Origin: a bacterium
GTDB taxonomy: Bacteria > Vulcanimicrobiota > Vulcanimicrobiia > Vulcanimicrobiales > Vulcanimicrobiaceae
DNA: 64,000 nt
Direction: 5' to 3'
Assembly (NCBI GenBank): GCA_021794205.1
Contig: JAJYRH010000005.1
Coordinates: forward strand, 1 to 64,000
Position 1 is the first letter of the stretch; each line of letters starts with the position of its first letter. Made by a program: the position numbers and the translations under genes. The notes under the pieces were generated by a model. It had not been told where the DNA came from, ran no database searches, and saw nothing but the letters and a program-made list of their open reading frames with translations. This document shows, one piece after another, positions 20,058-28,739 of this stretch.

Positions 20058-20851
20058 ACGTCGATTTCGTTGCGCTCGACCTCGATGGAACCTTAATTGG
20101 GCGCGACACGCGTCTCTCTCCGCGCATTCGTACCTGCGTGGCGGCGGTACTCTCGCAAGGAACGGCTATCTGCATCGTTACCGGACGGATGTTTCGGGCC
20201 GCCGCTCCGTTCGTTCGCGAACTCGGATTACGCGCGCCGACCATTTGCTACCAAGGCGCGTGGGTAGTCGAGGGCGAGAGCGGGCGGCGCATCCTCGACC
20301 GACCGATCGCCGCGCCTCTCGTCGAAGAGATCCTCGACGAATTTAACTCCGAGGATTTGCACCTCCAACTTTATGCGGACGACCGCTATTACTGCGAACG
20401 GAACAATCGTTTCGCCGAACTCTACGCGTCGTTAGCCGGCGTCGCGCCGATCGTCGCTCCAATGCGGGAAAGGTTTGCGGGGCGGAGCGCGACCAAGGCC
20501 GTGGTGGTGAGCGATCCCGATATCGCAGCGGAGGTCGAGCTCCGGGCGCGGCGACGCTTCGGCGAGCGGCTCTACATTACGCGCAGCTATCCCGAGTTCG
20601 TCGAAATGCTCGATCCTACGGTCGATAAGGGAAGCGCGTTAGCGTTCGTTGCCGAACGCTCGGGGATTCCGATGGAACGGGTGCTCGCGATCGGCGACTC
20701 CTGGAACGATCTTCCGATGATCGAACGAGCGGGCATCGGTGTAGCCATGGGAAACGCGCCGGTCGAAGTACGCGAACGCGCCGATGCCGTCGTTGGGCGC
20801 GTCGACGAAGACGGCGTCTGCGATGCGCTGGAGCGCTTCGTCCTACGATGA
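20054..20851 (+). CDS. Cof-type HAD phosphatase
   Basis: 265 aa, HAD subfamily IIB. Motif I is VALDLDGTLIGRDTRLS with both Asp residues, motif II IVTGR, motif III Lys in TVDKGSALAFV, and motif IV IGDSWNDLPMIERAGIGVAM. Such enzymes dephosphorylate small phosphometabolites with low specificity, and the substrate cannot be read from sequence. It is translationally coupled to hisD upstream (GTGA) and ftsQ downstream (ATGA). Histidinol-phosphate phosphatase is a context-based possibility only; known HisN/HisB enzymes belong to other HAD branches or to the PHP and IMPase families. Confidence 0.9.
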   Translation: MNVDFVALDLDGTLIGRDTRLSPRIRTCVAAVLSQGTAICIVTGRMFRAAAPFVRELGLRAPTICYQGAWVVEGESGRRILDRPIAAPLVEEILDEFNSEDLHLQLYADDRYYCERNNRFAELYASLAGVAPIVAPMRERFAGRSATKAVVVSDPDIAAEVELRARRRFGERLYITRSYPEFVEMLDPTVDKGSALAFVAERSGIPMERVLAIGDSWNDLPMIERAGIGVAMGNAPVEVRERADAVVGRVDEDGVCDALERFVLR

Positions 20852-21768
20852 ATAATCATCGGCGTGCGAGGCGACGCCGCCGCGGGAGTTCGCGAATTCG
20901 GCCGTTCGCGCTGGTGGCGCTTCTTGGGGTGCTGCTTTTGGGAGCGGGCTTCGCCTGGGCCGCTTCTTGGCCCGGTTTCCGCCCGGGAATCATCGGCGTT
21001 TATGGAAACGCTCGAGTTTCGTCGTCGCGGATCCTCGCCGCAGCGGCCGTCGACCCGCGAATGAATATTTGGCTTCAGTCCTCGAACGGAATCGCATCGC
21101 GCGTGCTTCGTATTCGGGCGATCGCGCAGGTCGCCGTGCATCGGTATCTTCCGAATCATCTTTCGATCGTCATCCGCGAACGGAGACCCGTCGCGCGGCT
21201 CGTCGCCAAGGATGGGAGCTGCGCGGTCGATCGCCGGGGATACGTTTTCCCGAACGAGGCGCGGGATCGATCCCTTCCGGCCCTGCTGAGCGGTCGGAGG
21301 CTCTGTGCGGTACGTCGGCTGCCCGGGAGGGCGAGGGCGATGCGTTTGCTATCGCTCCTTCGGCGATCCGAAGCCGCCGGGGTGCGCCTGGCGATACTCT
21401 CGCACGACCGCTACGGTGGGGATCTCGGAGTTCTCGCCGACGGAACGTTGCTCTATATCGGCGACGGGACGCACCTCGAGCGAAAATTCGAGGAGATCCG
21501 TGCCCTGAAAGAACGTTTGCGAGGGAGCTGGAAAAAAATAAAAGCCCTCGACCTTCGAGCTCCGTCGACGCCGATTGTCGTCGATGGAAAAAAGATCGAG
21601 GGCGGGGGGCTTCTATCGATTAATGCGACGAAAGGTCGAGATAGACCAGAACTTCACCGTTCGCCAACGAAAATTTCATCGAATCGTTCGCGTGCAGTTT
21701 CGAAAAATCGACCGTCGGGCGCCCTGCAGCGAGCGTTGTCTCCAACCCATTCTGCATCGTCACCGTAA
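20848..21768 (+). CDS. ftsQ: cell division protein FtsQ/DivIB
   Basis: 306 aa as read. A basic cytoplasmic start (NNHRRARRRRRGSSRIR), one membrane helix (about residues 20-40), then an extracytoplasmic POTRA domain (GVYGNARVSSSRILAAAAVD) and beta domain ending KALDLRAPSTPIVVDGKKIE. It belongs to the FtsQLB complex of the divisome. The normal end of the family is near residue 255. The last 50 residues are basic, of low complexity, and overlap the convergent gene at 21620. A one-base change in the G6 run (21604-21609) would instead end the protein at TAA 21621. ftsA lies 2.4 kb away, separated by two inverted genes. Confidence 0.88.
   Translation: MNNHRRARRRRRGSSRIRPFALVALLGVLLLGAGFAWAASWPGFRPGIIGVYGNARVSSSRILAAAAVDPRMNIWLQSSNGIASRVLRIRAIAQVAVHRYLPNHLSIVIRERRPVARLVAKDGSCAVDRRGYVFPNEARDRSLPALLSGRRLCAVRRLPGRARAMRLLSLLRRSEAAGVRLAILSHDRYGGDLGVLADGTLLYIGDGTHLERKFEEIRALKERLRGSWKKIKALDLRAPSTPIVVDGKKIEGGGLLSINATKGRDRPELHRSPTKISSNRSRAVSKNRPSGALQRALSPTHSASSP
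21533..21603 (-). terminator. possible intrinsic terminator for the small secreted gene
   Basis: On the minus strand, gccctcga (21603-21596) can pair with tcgagggc (21551-21544) across a 44-nt loop. A TTTTATTTTTTT run follows (about 21543-21532). It lies inside ftsQ and downstream of the 21620 stop. The long loop makes it weak, and the A-rich run on the plus strand encodes WKKIK of FtsQ. Confidence 0.3.
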
Positions 21769-21913
21769 CGTGTTTCGCATCCACGACCTTAATGACTTTC
21801 GCGGTATAAGTGCCGTCGGGAATCATCGTGGCACTGACGACGTTGGCGGCGATTGCCGTTGCGCCGAGCGCGAGCGTGGCGAGCACGGTGGTAATAAACG
21901 TACGTATCTTCAA
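21620..21913 (-). CDS. small secreted protein of unknown function
   Basis: 97 aa with a signal peptide (MKIRTFITTVLATLALGATA, then IAANVVSA). The mature 75 residues look like a small beta-rich domain (DGTYTAKVIKVVDAKHVTVTMQN), with no cysteine and no recognisable family motif. It lies between ftsQ and ftsA on the opposite strand, just upstream of the chemoreceptor's 3' end. Its 3' end overlaps the apparent C-terminus of ftsQ by 149 bp. Confidence 0.7.
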   Translation of the reverse strand: MKIRTFITTVLATLALGATAIAANVVSATMIPDGTYTAKVIKVVDAKHVTVTMQNGLETTLAAGRPTVDFSKLHANDSMKFSLANGEVLVYLDLSSH

Positions 21914-21954
21914 AGTTGGTACCTTATCTTCAGGGGACGGGGGGAGGCAGTAGT

Positions 21955-23997
21955 CTAGGATTCTAGCGCAAGTGCCGCCCGCTCATCAAGCCCCGCGTTC
22001 TTCCGCGCCTCGCCGGCGGCCCCATGCGCCTCGTCGATGGCGAACTGGTCGACCAGCTCTTCGAGCCCTCCCGACTGCTCCTGGAGCAACATCGCCTCCT
22101 CGGCGAGCCGGGTGGCCGCGTCGGCGTTCTGGGAGCCCAGGGTGCTCGACCGCTCGATCCGGGTGCCGAGCGCCTCGATCGCCGACTGTTGCTCGGTCGA
22201 GGCACGCGCCACGTCGGCGGTGCGCTGTTCGATCTCCGAGACGCTCTCGAGTATCTGGTTCGCGGTGATGGTTTGCTCACGCATCGTCGCCGCCGCCTCG
22301 TGGGTCATCGCGCCCATCTGTTCGCTCGCCTTCGCAAGCTCCTCGGAGGCACGAGCCTGCTCGTTGGTGGCGAGGCTGATCTCGCTCATGAGCGTTGCGA
22401 CCTCGGAGACGCGCTTGGAGACGTCGGACATCATGGCGTTCACCGATTGCGCGAGGGTGGCGCTCTCCTTGACCTGGACGTTGGCGCGCCCGGTCCGTTC
22501 GAGCACCGCCGAGGTACGGCGCTGGATATCGGCGACGAGCGAGGCGATCTGTTTCACCGAGCTGGCGGAGTTCTCGGCGAGTTTGCGGACCTCGTCGGCG
22601 ACGACGGCGAAGCCGCGCCCGTGCTCGCCGGCACGTGCCGCTTCGATTGCGGCGTTGAGCGCGAGCAGGTTCGTTTGGTCGGCGATCTCTTCGATGAGGC
22701 CGAGAATTTCGCCGATCTGTCGCGAGGCACCGTCGAGGCTCTCCATCTCGACGACGACCGAACTGACCAGCGAGGTCATTTGGTCGATCCCCGTGGAGAG
22801 GCGTGAGATTTCATTCTGTCCGGTGCGAACGTGCTGGTCGGTCTCCGTCGATTCGACGCCTACGCGTTTGGCGTTTCCCGCGACCTGGACGATCGAAGCC
22901 GACATCTCCTGAGTATTGGCGACGGCCTGTTCGACGACGGTCGCAAGGTTAAGGAGGTTCTGATCCATCTCTTGGATCGAGGCCGTCATCTCGGCGATCG
23001 AACTCGAAATATCGGAGACGCGACGGGCGACCGCCTCGGCATTATCGGCGACCGTGCCGGAGCCGCGAGCGACGTCGGCGGAGTAGCGGAGTGCATCTCC
23101 GAGCGTTGCGAGTTCGTCCTGAACGCGACGGTCGACATCGCGCGAGACCTCGGTGCTCGTCGCGCTCGCGGCCTTTACCGAGCGCGTCGCGATTTGGATG
23201 CGCCCGACGAGCGCGCTGAGCCGATCTCCCAATTCGTCGATCGATTGACCGAGACGGCCGAGGACGTCGTTTCCGCTCCAACCGGTGCGCGCGGTGAGAT
23301 CGCCGCGCCCCATCGCTTCGAAGATCGTCACGCAGCGAGTGATGTTGCGGAGCAATCGAATGCGTAACAGCGAGAATGCGATGACGACGACGATTAGCGC
23401 GAAGACCGCACCGGCGACGAGGACTACCAAGGCGAGATTTTTTGCTTGAATCAGCGCGGCGTAACGAATATCGGCAGCCCGATTGAGAGCATCGAGTACC
23501 GCCCGACCGTCGATGTTTTGTCGGGTGTACGCATCTGCGAGCGTACTCTGCAATTGCACTAAGGCTTCCGCCTTTTTCCCCTGCTGCAGCAGCCCGATCG
23601 TCGCCAAGGATTCAAAATCGTACGCGCCGGCGCTCTTGGTAAAAGCGGCGACTTGTTTGCTGGTGCTCGAATCTTTTCCGGTCAATGCGGCGAGCGTGCG
23701 TTCGTCCTTCGGAAATTTACTTACGAGCGTGATGGCCGATTTCAACGACGCCGCAGCGCGGGCTGGATCGGCGTTCGTCGCCGCCTCGAGCGATGCGGCG
23801 CGCAATCCGTTCGCATCGTCGGCGACGCGCGCGTATGCGAGCTCGCCTTTCACGATTTTGTCGTGCAATGTTGCAGCTTGCGTTGCAATCAAATTGGTAA
23901 CGAAGAATGCCGCCGGAATAACCGCCAAAACGACGATAAAGACGATGACGGCGGAGATCACGAGGCCGCGCTCGATAGAGGTTCGCTTTTGGCTCAT
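21955..23997 (-). CDS. methyl-accepting chemotaxis protein
   Basis: 680 aa from ATG 23997 (a TTG at 24036 would add 13 residues). Membrane helix 1 is at about residues 12-36, followed by an extracytoplasmic four-helix sensor to about 180 and membrane helix 2 ([20 protein letters not shown]). A HAMP domain (about 215-270) and a long cytoplasmic coiled coil come next. The conserved hairpin tip is [20 protein letters not shown] followed by [20 protein letters not shown]. It should signal to CheA/CheW, which are not in this window. No C-terminal CheR tether is seen. Its location inside the division cluster is unusual. Confidence 0.94.
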   Translation of the reverse strand: MSQKRTSIERGLVISAVIVFIVVLAVIPAAFFVTNLIATQAATLHDKIVKGELAYARVADDANGLRAASLEAATNADPARAAASLKSAITLVSKFPKDERTLAALTGKDSSTSKQVAAFTKSAGAYDFESLATIGLLQQGKKAEALVQLQSTLADAYTRQNIDGRAVLDALNRAADIRYAALIQAKNLALVVLVAGAVFALIVVVIAFSLLRIRLLRNITRCVTIFEAMGRGDLTARTGWSGNDVLGRLGQSIDELGDRLSALVGRIQIATRSVKAASATSTEVSRDVDRRVQDELATLGDALRYSADVARGSGTVADNAEAVARRVSDISSSIAEMTASIQEMDQNLLNLATVVEQAVANTQEMSASIVQVAGNAKRVGVESTETDQHVRTGQNEISRLSTGIDQMTSLVSSVVVEMESLDGASRQIGEILGLIEEIADQTNLLALNAAIEAARAGEHGRGFAVVADEVRKLAENSASSVKQIASLVADIQRRTSAVLERTGRANVQVKESATLAQSVNAMMSDVSKRVSEVATLMSEISLATNEQARASEELAKASEQMGAMTHEAAATMREQTITANQILESVSEIEQRTADVARASTEQQSAIEALGTRIERSSTLGSQNADAATRLAEEAMLLQEQSGGLEELVDQFAIDEAHGAAGEARKNAGLDERAALALES

Positions 23998-24156
23998 CGC
24001 AGGCAGGCTTCGTCCTATGCCGGGCGTTCTCCTCAAGAGGAGCTGCGCGAGGAGGCGCCAAGATGCTCTGGATAGCCATTTTGGGCAGGGATAGTAGGGG
24101 TTCTTACCCGATAGCCCAATATATGGTGGATATCGCCGTTAATGTTTAGGATGTGA

Positions 24157-25371
24157 ATGAAACAAGGCACCCTGTGCGGTCTCGACATCGGCACCACGAA
24201 GACGTGCGTCGTCGTCGCTGCCGAAGGGCCGAACGGCCTCGAGATTCTCGGCTTCGGCGAGGCACCATCCTTGGGGATGCGGCGCGGCGTGGTGGTCGAT
24301 CTCGAGCAGACGGTGAAATCGATCGAAGCGGCGACCGAGAAGGCCGAGCGGATGTCCGGAGTCCACATCGAGGAGGCGATCGTCGGCATCACCGGGGAGC
24401 ACGTTCGCAGCGTCAATAACCGCGGCGTCGTTTCGGTTGCGAATGACGACCGGGAGGTCGAAGCCTCCGATGTCGAGCGCGTCGTCGATGCCAGCAAGAT
24501 CATCAACGTTCCTAGCGATCGGCAGATCGTCCACGCTCTCCCGCGTTTTTTTACGGTCGACGGCCAAGATGGCATCGTCGATCCGGTCGGCATGGCCGGT
24601 GGCCGCCTTGAGGTGGACACGCATATCGTCACCGCGGCGAGCAGTTTTCTCTCCAACGTCCTCAAGTGCGTTCATCGCGCCGGCATCGAATCCGCCGGGA
24701 TCGTCTTCGAACCCCTGGCGAGCGCCGCAGCCGTCCTGCTCCCCGAGGAGGAACACGTCGGCGTGTTGCTGCTCGATATTGGCGGCGGCACCACCGATAT
24801 CGCCGTCTACTCCGGGGGGAGCGCGATCTACACCGCGACGATTCCGGTCGGCGGGCAGATCCTCACCAACGATATCTCGCTCGGCCTCAAGACCTCGCTC
24901 GCCCAAGCGCAGGAGGTCAAACATCGCTTCGGAGTTGGCGACGAACAGAGTGGGGCGGCTCGGAGCTTTCCAGTGCAATCGCTCGATGGCCGGGCGCAGC
25001 GCGAAGCGACGACGCACGAGCTCAACGCGATCGTCGTTCCGCGTGTCCTCGAGACGCTGCGCATGGCCCGCGCGAAAGTCTTCGAAAACGTACCGCGCGA
25101 TCTCGTCATCGGTGAGGTCGTCCTCACCGGAGGCGGCGCTCAGTTGCCGGGGCTCGAGGCGATCGCCGAGAAGATCTTCGAAGCCCCGGTGCGTATCGGC
25201 ATTCCGGCGCATCTCGGCGGATCGATCGACGCCTTGGCCTTTCCGCAATATGCGACGGCGATCGGACTCGTGCTCTTTGCGCGCAAGAGCGAACTGACGG
25301 GTGTCGAATCGGCGCGAAACGGCTCGATCTTTGCTCGGCTTCGCGGGTGGCTCGCGGCGCTGTGGAATTAA
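24157..25371 (+). CDS. ftsA: cell division protein FtsA
   Basis: 404 aa actin-like ATPase that tethers FtsZ to the membrane. Phosphate-1 loop CGLDIGTTKTCVVVA near residue 7, the 1C domain (GVHIEEAIVGITGEHVRS), and phosphate-2 LLLDIGGGTTDIAVYSGG near residue 207. The C-terminus ends in IFARLRGWLAALWN, an amphipathic helix of the membrane-targeting type. It is followed by ftsZ after 23 bp. Confidence 0.97.
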   Translation: MKQGTLCGLDIGTTKTCVVVAAEGPNGLEILGFGEAPSLGMRRGVVVDLEQTVKSIEAATEKAERMSGVHIEEAIVGITGEHVRSVNNRGVVSVANDDREVEASDVERVVDASKIINVPSDRQIVHALPRFFTVDGQDGIVDPVGMAGGRLEVDTHIVTAASSFLSNVLKCVHRAGIESAGIVFEPLASAAAVLLPEEEHVGVLLLDIGGGTTDIAVYSGGSAIYTATIPVGGQILTNDISLGLKTSLAQAQEVKHRFGVGDEQSGAARSFPVQSLDGRAQREATTHELNAIVVPRVLETLRMARAKVFENVPRDLVIGEVVLTGGGAQLPGLEAIAEKIFEAPVRIGIPAHLGGSIDALAFPQYATAIGLVLFARKSELTGVESARNGSIFARLRGWLAALWN

Positions 25372-25394
25372 ATCTCTTTCATACGGAGGAAACG

Positions 25395-26465
25395 ATGGCT
25401 GAAGCTAAACGCTATGTTCCCGAACATGCCGCGACGATTCGCGTTATCGGCGTCGGCGGGGGCGGCTGCAACGCGATCAATCGCATGATCGAAGCGGGGT
25501 TGACGGGCGTAGATTTCTTCGCCGTGAACTCCGACGTTCAGGCCTTGCGCAATTCGCTCACGGAAAACACCGTGCAGATCGGAACCGGGATGTCTCGCGG
25601 TCTGGGAGCGGGCGCGAACCCGACCCTCGGCCGGGACGCCGCCGAAGAATCGCGCGAAGATCTCGCGATGATCGTCGACGGAGCCGATCTGGTCTTCATC
25701 GCCGCAGGAATGGGCGGCGGAACGGGAACGGGAGCGGCGCCGGTGCTCGCCGAGCTCGCGCGCGAATCCGGAGCGTTGACGATCGCGGTCGTCACCAAAC
25801 CGTTCGCGTTCGAAGGGCGCAAACGGATGGAGGCCGCCGAACGCGGGATCGCTCAGCTCGAGGCGAAAGTCGATACCCTGATCACGATTCCCAACGAACG
25901 TATCTTTCAGGTGATCGAGAAGAAGACCCCGTTAAACGAAGCATTCAGTTTCGCCGACGACGTGCTCCGTCAAGGGATCGCCGGCATTAGCGACCTCATC
26001 ACGCAACCGGGGCTCATTAACCTCGATTTCGCCGACGTGAAAGCGGTGATGACCGATGCGGGTACGGCGATGATGGGGATCGGCGAAGGATCGGGAGAGC
26101 ATCGGGCAGCCGATGCCGCGCAGAAGGCGATCGCTTCGCCGCTTCTCGACACGACCATCGACGGCGCGCGCGGCGTCATCTTGAATATTACCGGCGGAAG
26201 CGATCTCTCGATGTATGAGGTCAACGAGGCAGCCGAAATGATCAGCCGCAGCGTCGACCCCGACGCGCAGATTATTTTTGGCGCGAGCCTCGATCCGAAT
26301 CTGCAGGGTCGGGTGCGCGTCACGGTGCTCGCTGCGGGCTTCGGCCCGATCCGCCGGACGGAAGCGAACGGTTTTGCTTTCGAAAAGACGCGTATCGAGA
26401 CCGTCACGCCGGTCAATATGGACGATATCGAAGTCCCGGCGTTTCTCCGCTATCGCGGGGGCTAA
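25395..26465 (+). CDS. ftsZ: cell division protein FtsZ
   Basis: 356 aa tubulin-like GTPase that forms the Z-ring. It shows IGVGGGGCNAINRM at residues 18-31, the tubulin signature GGGTGTGAAP at 107-116, and NLDFADVKAVM of the T7 loop. The C-terminal peptide DDIEVPAFLRYRGG binds FtsA. ATG 25395 is chosen because a perfect AGGAGG-type SD (cggaggaaacg) precedes it. The unstructured linker before the C-terminal peptide is very short, about 15 residues. Confidence 0.98.
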   Translation: MAEAKRYVPEHAATIRVIGVGGGGCNAINRMIEAGLTGVDFFAVNSDVQALRNSLTENTVQIGTGMSRGLGAGANPTLGRDAAEESREDLAMIVDGADLVFIAAGMGGGTGTGAAPVLAELARESGALTIAVVTKPFAFEGRKRMEAAERGIAQLEAKVDTLITIPNERIFQVIEKKTPLNEAFSFADDVLRQGIAGISDLITQPGLINLDFADVKAVMTDAGTAMMGIGEGSGEHRAADAAQKAIASPLLDTTIDGARGVILNITGGSDLSMYEVNEAAEMISRSVDPDAQIIFGASLDPNLQGRVRVTVLAAGFGPIRRTEANGFAFEKTRIETVTPVNMDDIEVPAFLRYRGG

Positions 26466-26469
26466 TCCA

Positions 26470-27288
26470 TTGGCGGGGTACGGCGCGAAGATACTGCTCG
26501 ACTCGGTCGCACCGACGGGGGAACGCTTGACCACCATGGAGGTCTGCTTTCCCCGCTTCGTGTTGGCCGAGTTTAATACGCATCGACAATTTTCGCGCAA
26601 TAGTGCGAGTTCGCGCGCGATTCCGACATCGAAGCTCATCGAACGGGTTCTCAGCGAGCCCGTTCTCCCGCTGGAGTGGGGGCGCAACCAACCCGGTATG
26701 GCGGCTTCGTCGCTCCTCGATATCGAAGCCGTGCGCATCGCCGAGCGCGCATGGTTACGCGCTCGCGATGAAGCCGTCGAATCGGTACGCGAGCTGCAGA
26801 CGCTGCAGGTCCACAAACAGGTCCTTAACCGGCTCCTCGAGCCGTTTTTGTGGCACACCGTTATCGTGACCGCTACCGAATGGGCGAATTTTTTTGCGTT
26901 ACGGTGTACGCCGCAAGCGCAACCTGAGATTCGCGAAGTTGCCATGAAAATGCGGGCGGCGTACGAGCGCCATCAACCGACGCCGTTGATGGAGGGAGAG
27001 TGGCACACGCCGTTACTCCAGGAAGACGAGTTCGGGCTCGATATCGATTTACGCAAGCGCGTAAGCGCCGCGCGTTGCGCGCGCGTTTCGTACCTCACTC
27101 ATGACGGGGCGCGAGATCGCTCGAAGGATCTCGACCTCTGCGACCGTCTCATGGAGCAGCATCACCTTAGCCCCTTCGAACACGTGGCGACTCCCGCATC
27201 GGGAGCGAACGCAAATTTTCGCGGGTGGCGCCAAATGCGCGCCGAGGTGGAGGAGCGCTCGTGGCTTACGCGCTCAGCGAGCGCATGA
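26470..27288 (+). CDS. thyX: flavin-dependent thymidylate synthase
   Basis: 272 aa if started at TTG 26470, 4 bp after the ftsZ stop; ATG 26536 is an alternative but cuts a conserved start. ThyX makes dTMP from dUMP with FAD, NADPH and methylene-tetrahydrofolate. The motif THRQFSRNSASSR corresponds to the ThyX signature RHRxxSxNxxSxR, with Thr for the first Arg. Other typical stretches are QVHKQVLNRLLEPF and HLSPFEHVA. At 272 residues it belongs to the longer ThyX forms. Its last 23 bp overlap the convergent EAL gene. Confidence 0.88.
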   Translation: MAGYGAKILLDSVAPTGERLTTMEVCFPRFVLAEFNTHRQFSRNSASSRAIPTSKLIERVLSEPVLPLEWGRNQPGMAASSLLDIEAVRIAERAWLRARDEAVESVRELQTLQVHKQVLNRLLEPFLWHTVIVTATEWANFFALRCTPQAQPEIREVAMKMRAAYERHQPTPLMEGEWHTPLLQEDEFGLDIDLRKRVSAARCARVSYLTHDGARDRSKDLDLCDRLMEQHHLSPFEHVATPASGANANFRGWRQMRAEVEERSWLTRSASA

Positions 27289-28069
27289 CGCCGAGATGCG
27301 GGTCGAAGGCCGCGGCAAAATCGGTTGCCGGAAGGGCGCGTCCGTAGAGAAACCCTTGAGCGAGTTCGCAACCGCAGTCGCGTAAGAAATCCGCCTGCGC
27401 TTTCGTCTCGACGCCTTCCGCCTGAACCTGTAAACCGAGTGCATGCCCCATCGCAATGATCGCCGTGACGATGGCAAGGTCGTTCGCATCGTTCGGAATA
27501 TCCTGAACGAAACTTTTGTCGATTTTGATCTTATCGATAGGGAAGCGTTTGAGGTAGGAGAGGGAGGAGTACCCCGTTCCAAAATCGTCGAGAGCGAGGG
27601 AGATACCGAGATGTTTGAGCTGGCGCATAATGCCGATCGAATCCTCGGCATTATGCATCGCCACCGATTCGGTAATCTCAAATTCGAGACGTTCCGGAGC
27701 GAGCGAGGCCTTGCAGAGGGCATCTTCGATCGCAGCGACGAGTTGGAGATGAAGAAACTGACGGCTACTGAGATTGACTGCAAGATCGAGCCGAATCCCA
27801 TATTGCGACTCCCAACGATGGATTTGCTCCGTCGCCGTGCGAAAGACCCACTCTCCCAGTGCGATGATGACTCCCGAGGCCTCTGCTTGCGGTATGAATG
27901 CGTCGGGCAGGCCGACGACATTCCCCGATTGGGGCCACCGGCAGAGCGCTTCCACACCGACGATCCGATCGTTCCGTAAGTCGACGACCGGCTGATAATG
28001 GAGGCAAAATTCACCAAAATCCAGCGCTCGCGCGAGGCGCTGCCCCGGAGAATATCGGCGTGGGTTCAT
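27266..28069 (-). CDS. stand-alone EAL domain c-di-GMP phosphodiesterase
   Basis: 267 aa made of an EAL domain only. The catalytic set is complete: VGVEALCRW, the metal-binding Asn in AVNLSS, LEFEITES, LALDDFGTGYSS, IDKIKIDKSFV, and QAEGVETKAQ. It should hydrolyse c-di-GMP to pGpG in the cytoplasm. No sensory domain is attached. It lies 9 bp downstream of the class II aldolase stop on the same strand, so it may be co-transcribed with the aldolase. Confidence 0.94.
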   Translation of the reverse strand: MNPRRYSPGQRLARALDFGEFCLHYQPVVDLRNDRIVGVEALCRWPQSGNVVGLPDAFIPQAEASGVIIALGEWVFRTATEQIHRWESQYGIRLDLAVNLSSRQFLHLQLVAAIEDALCKASLAPERLEFEITESVAMHNAEDSIGIMRQLKHLGISLALDDFGTGYSSLSYLKRFPIDKIKIDKSFVQDIPNDANDLAIVTAIIAMGHALGLQVQAEGVETKAQADFLRDCGCELAQGFLYGRALPATDFAAAFDPHLGVMRSLSA

Positions 28070-28077
28070 GCGTCGGC

Positions 28078-28719
28078 TTAGAAGATCGCGCGATACGGCG
28101 GCATGCAGAGTGCTTCATCCTCCTGGCACGACTCACCTTGCCGGAAAGAATCGGCCGACGTCGTGCCGATCGCAATGCGGGCACTCTCTTCGGCGAGGTC
28201 GGTCAAAATAAACGCGCGTTCCATCGTTGCGGCGAGAACGGAGAGCCCGTGCCGTTCCATCAGAATGGTATCGACGCCGCGCGCGAAGATCTCGGCACCC
28301 GATTCGGCGAGCTCGGCGCTCCCGGCGGCGGCGTATGGGACCCATCCCACCGCTCCTAACGTCTCCATCGCACCGACGGTATCGCGCGCGAAGAGCCGGC
28401 CGAATTTGCTCCAAATCACGCACGCGGTCGGATGGGTGTGCACGAGAACCACGGCGTCGGGACGAACCCGGTACGCCGCGAGGTGGAGCGGTAATTCACT
28501 GCTCGGACGAGCGGCCGTATTGCGCGGCGTTCCCGTTCGATCGACGCGTACGATATCGTGCTCGTTCAGGCGCTCGAGCGAACGCCCCGAGGGCGTCACG
28601 AGGATATCGCCGTCCTCCATGCGCGCGCTGATGTTGCCGCTGCTCCCGGTGACGAGGCCGCGACGCCAGAGGCGGGCCGCGCAATCGACGATCTCCGCGC
28701 GTAACTTCGCTTCGGCCAT
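28078..28719 (-). CDS. class II aldolase/adducin family protein
   Basis: 213 aa from ATG 28719 (TTG- or ATG-type alternatives at 28731). Family members, such as L-fuculose-phosphate aldolase, cleave phosphorylated ketoses or decarboxylate substrates using Zn. The core motifs are present: GLVTGSSGNISAR, ILVTPSGRSLERL, the metal ligands HTH in VLVHTHPTACV, and the third His in MERHGLSVLA. A cysteine-containing tail (SCQEDEALCMPPYRAIF) extends the usual end. The upstream gene is an ALDH-like protein, and an aldolase plus aldehyde oxidation pair is biochemically sensible. Confidence 0.9.
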   Translation of the reverse strand: MAEAKLRAEIVDCAARLWRRGLVTGSSGNISARMEDGDILVTPSGRSLERLNEHDIVRVDRTGTPRNTAARPSSELPLHLAAYRVRPDAVVLVHTHPTACVIWSKFGRLFARDTVGAMETLGAVGWVPYAAAGSAELAESGAEIFARGVDTILMERHGLSVLAATMERAFILTDLAEESARIAIGTTSADSFRQGESCQEDEALCMPPYRAIF

Positions 28720-28739
28720 AGGTAGGTCCATCGCGGCAA

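Noticed and set aside
24037-24156. Promoter and operator for ftsA
   Set aside because: TATATG at 24120 and nearby short repeats can be seen, but no matching -35 at proper spacing; too weak to call.
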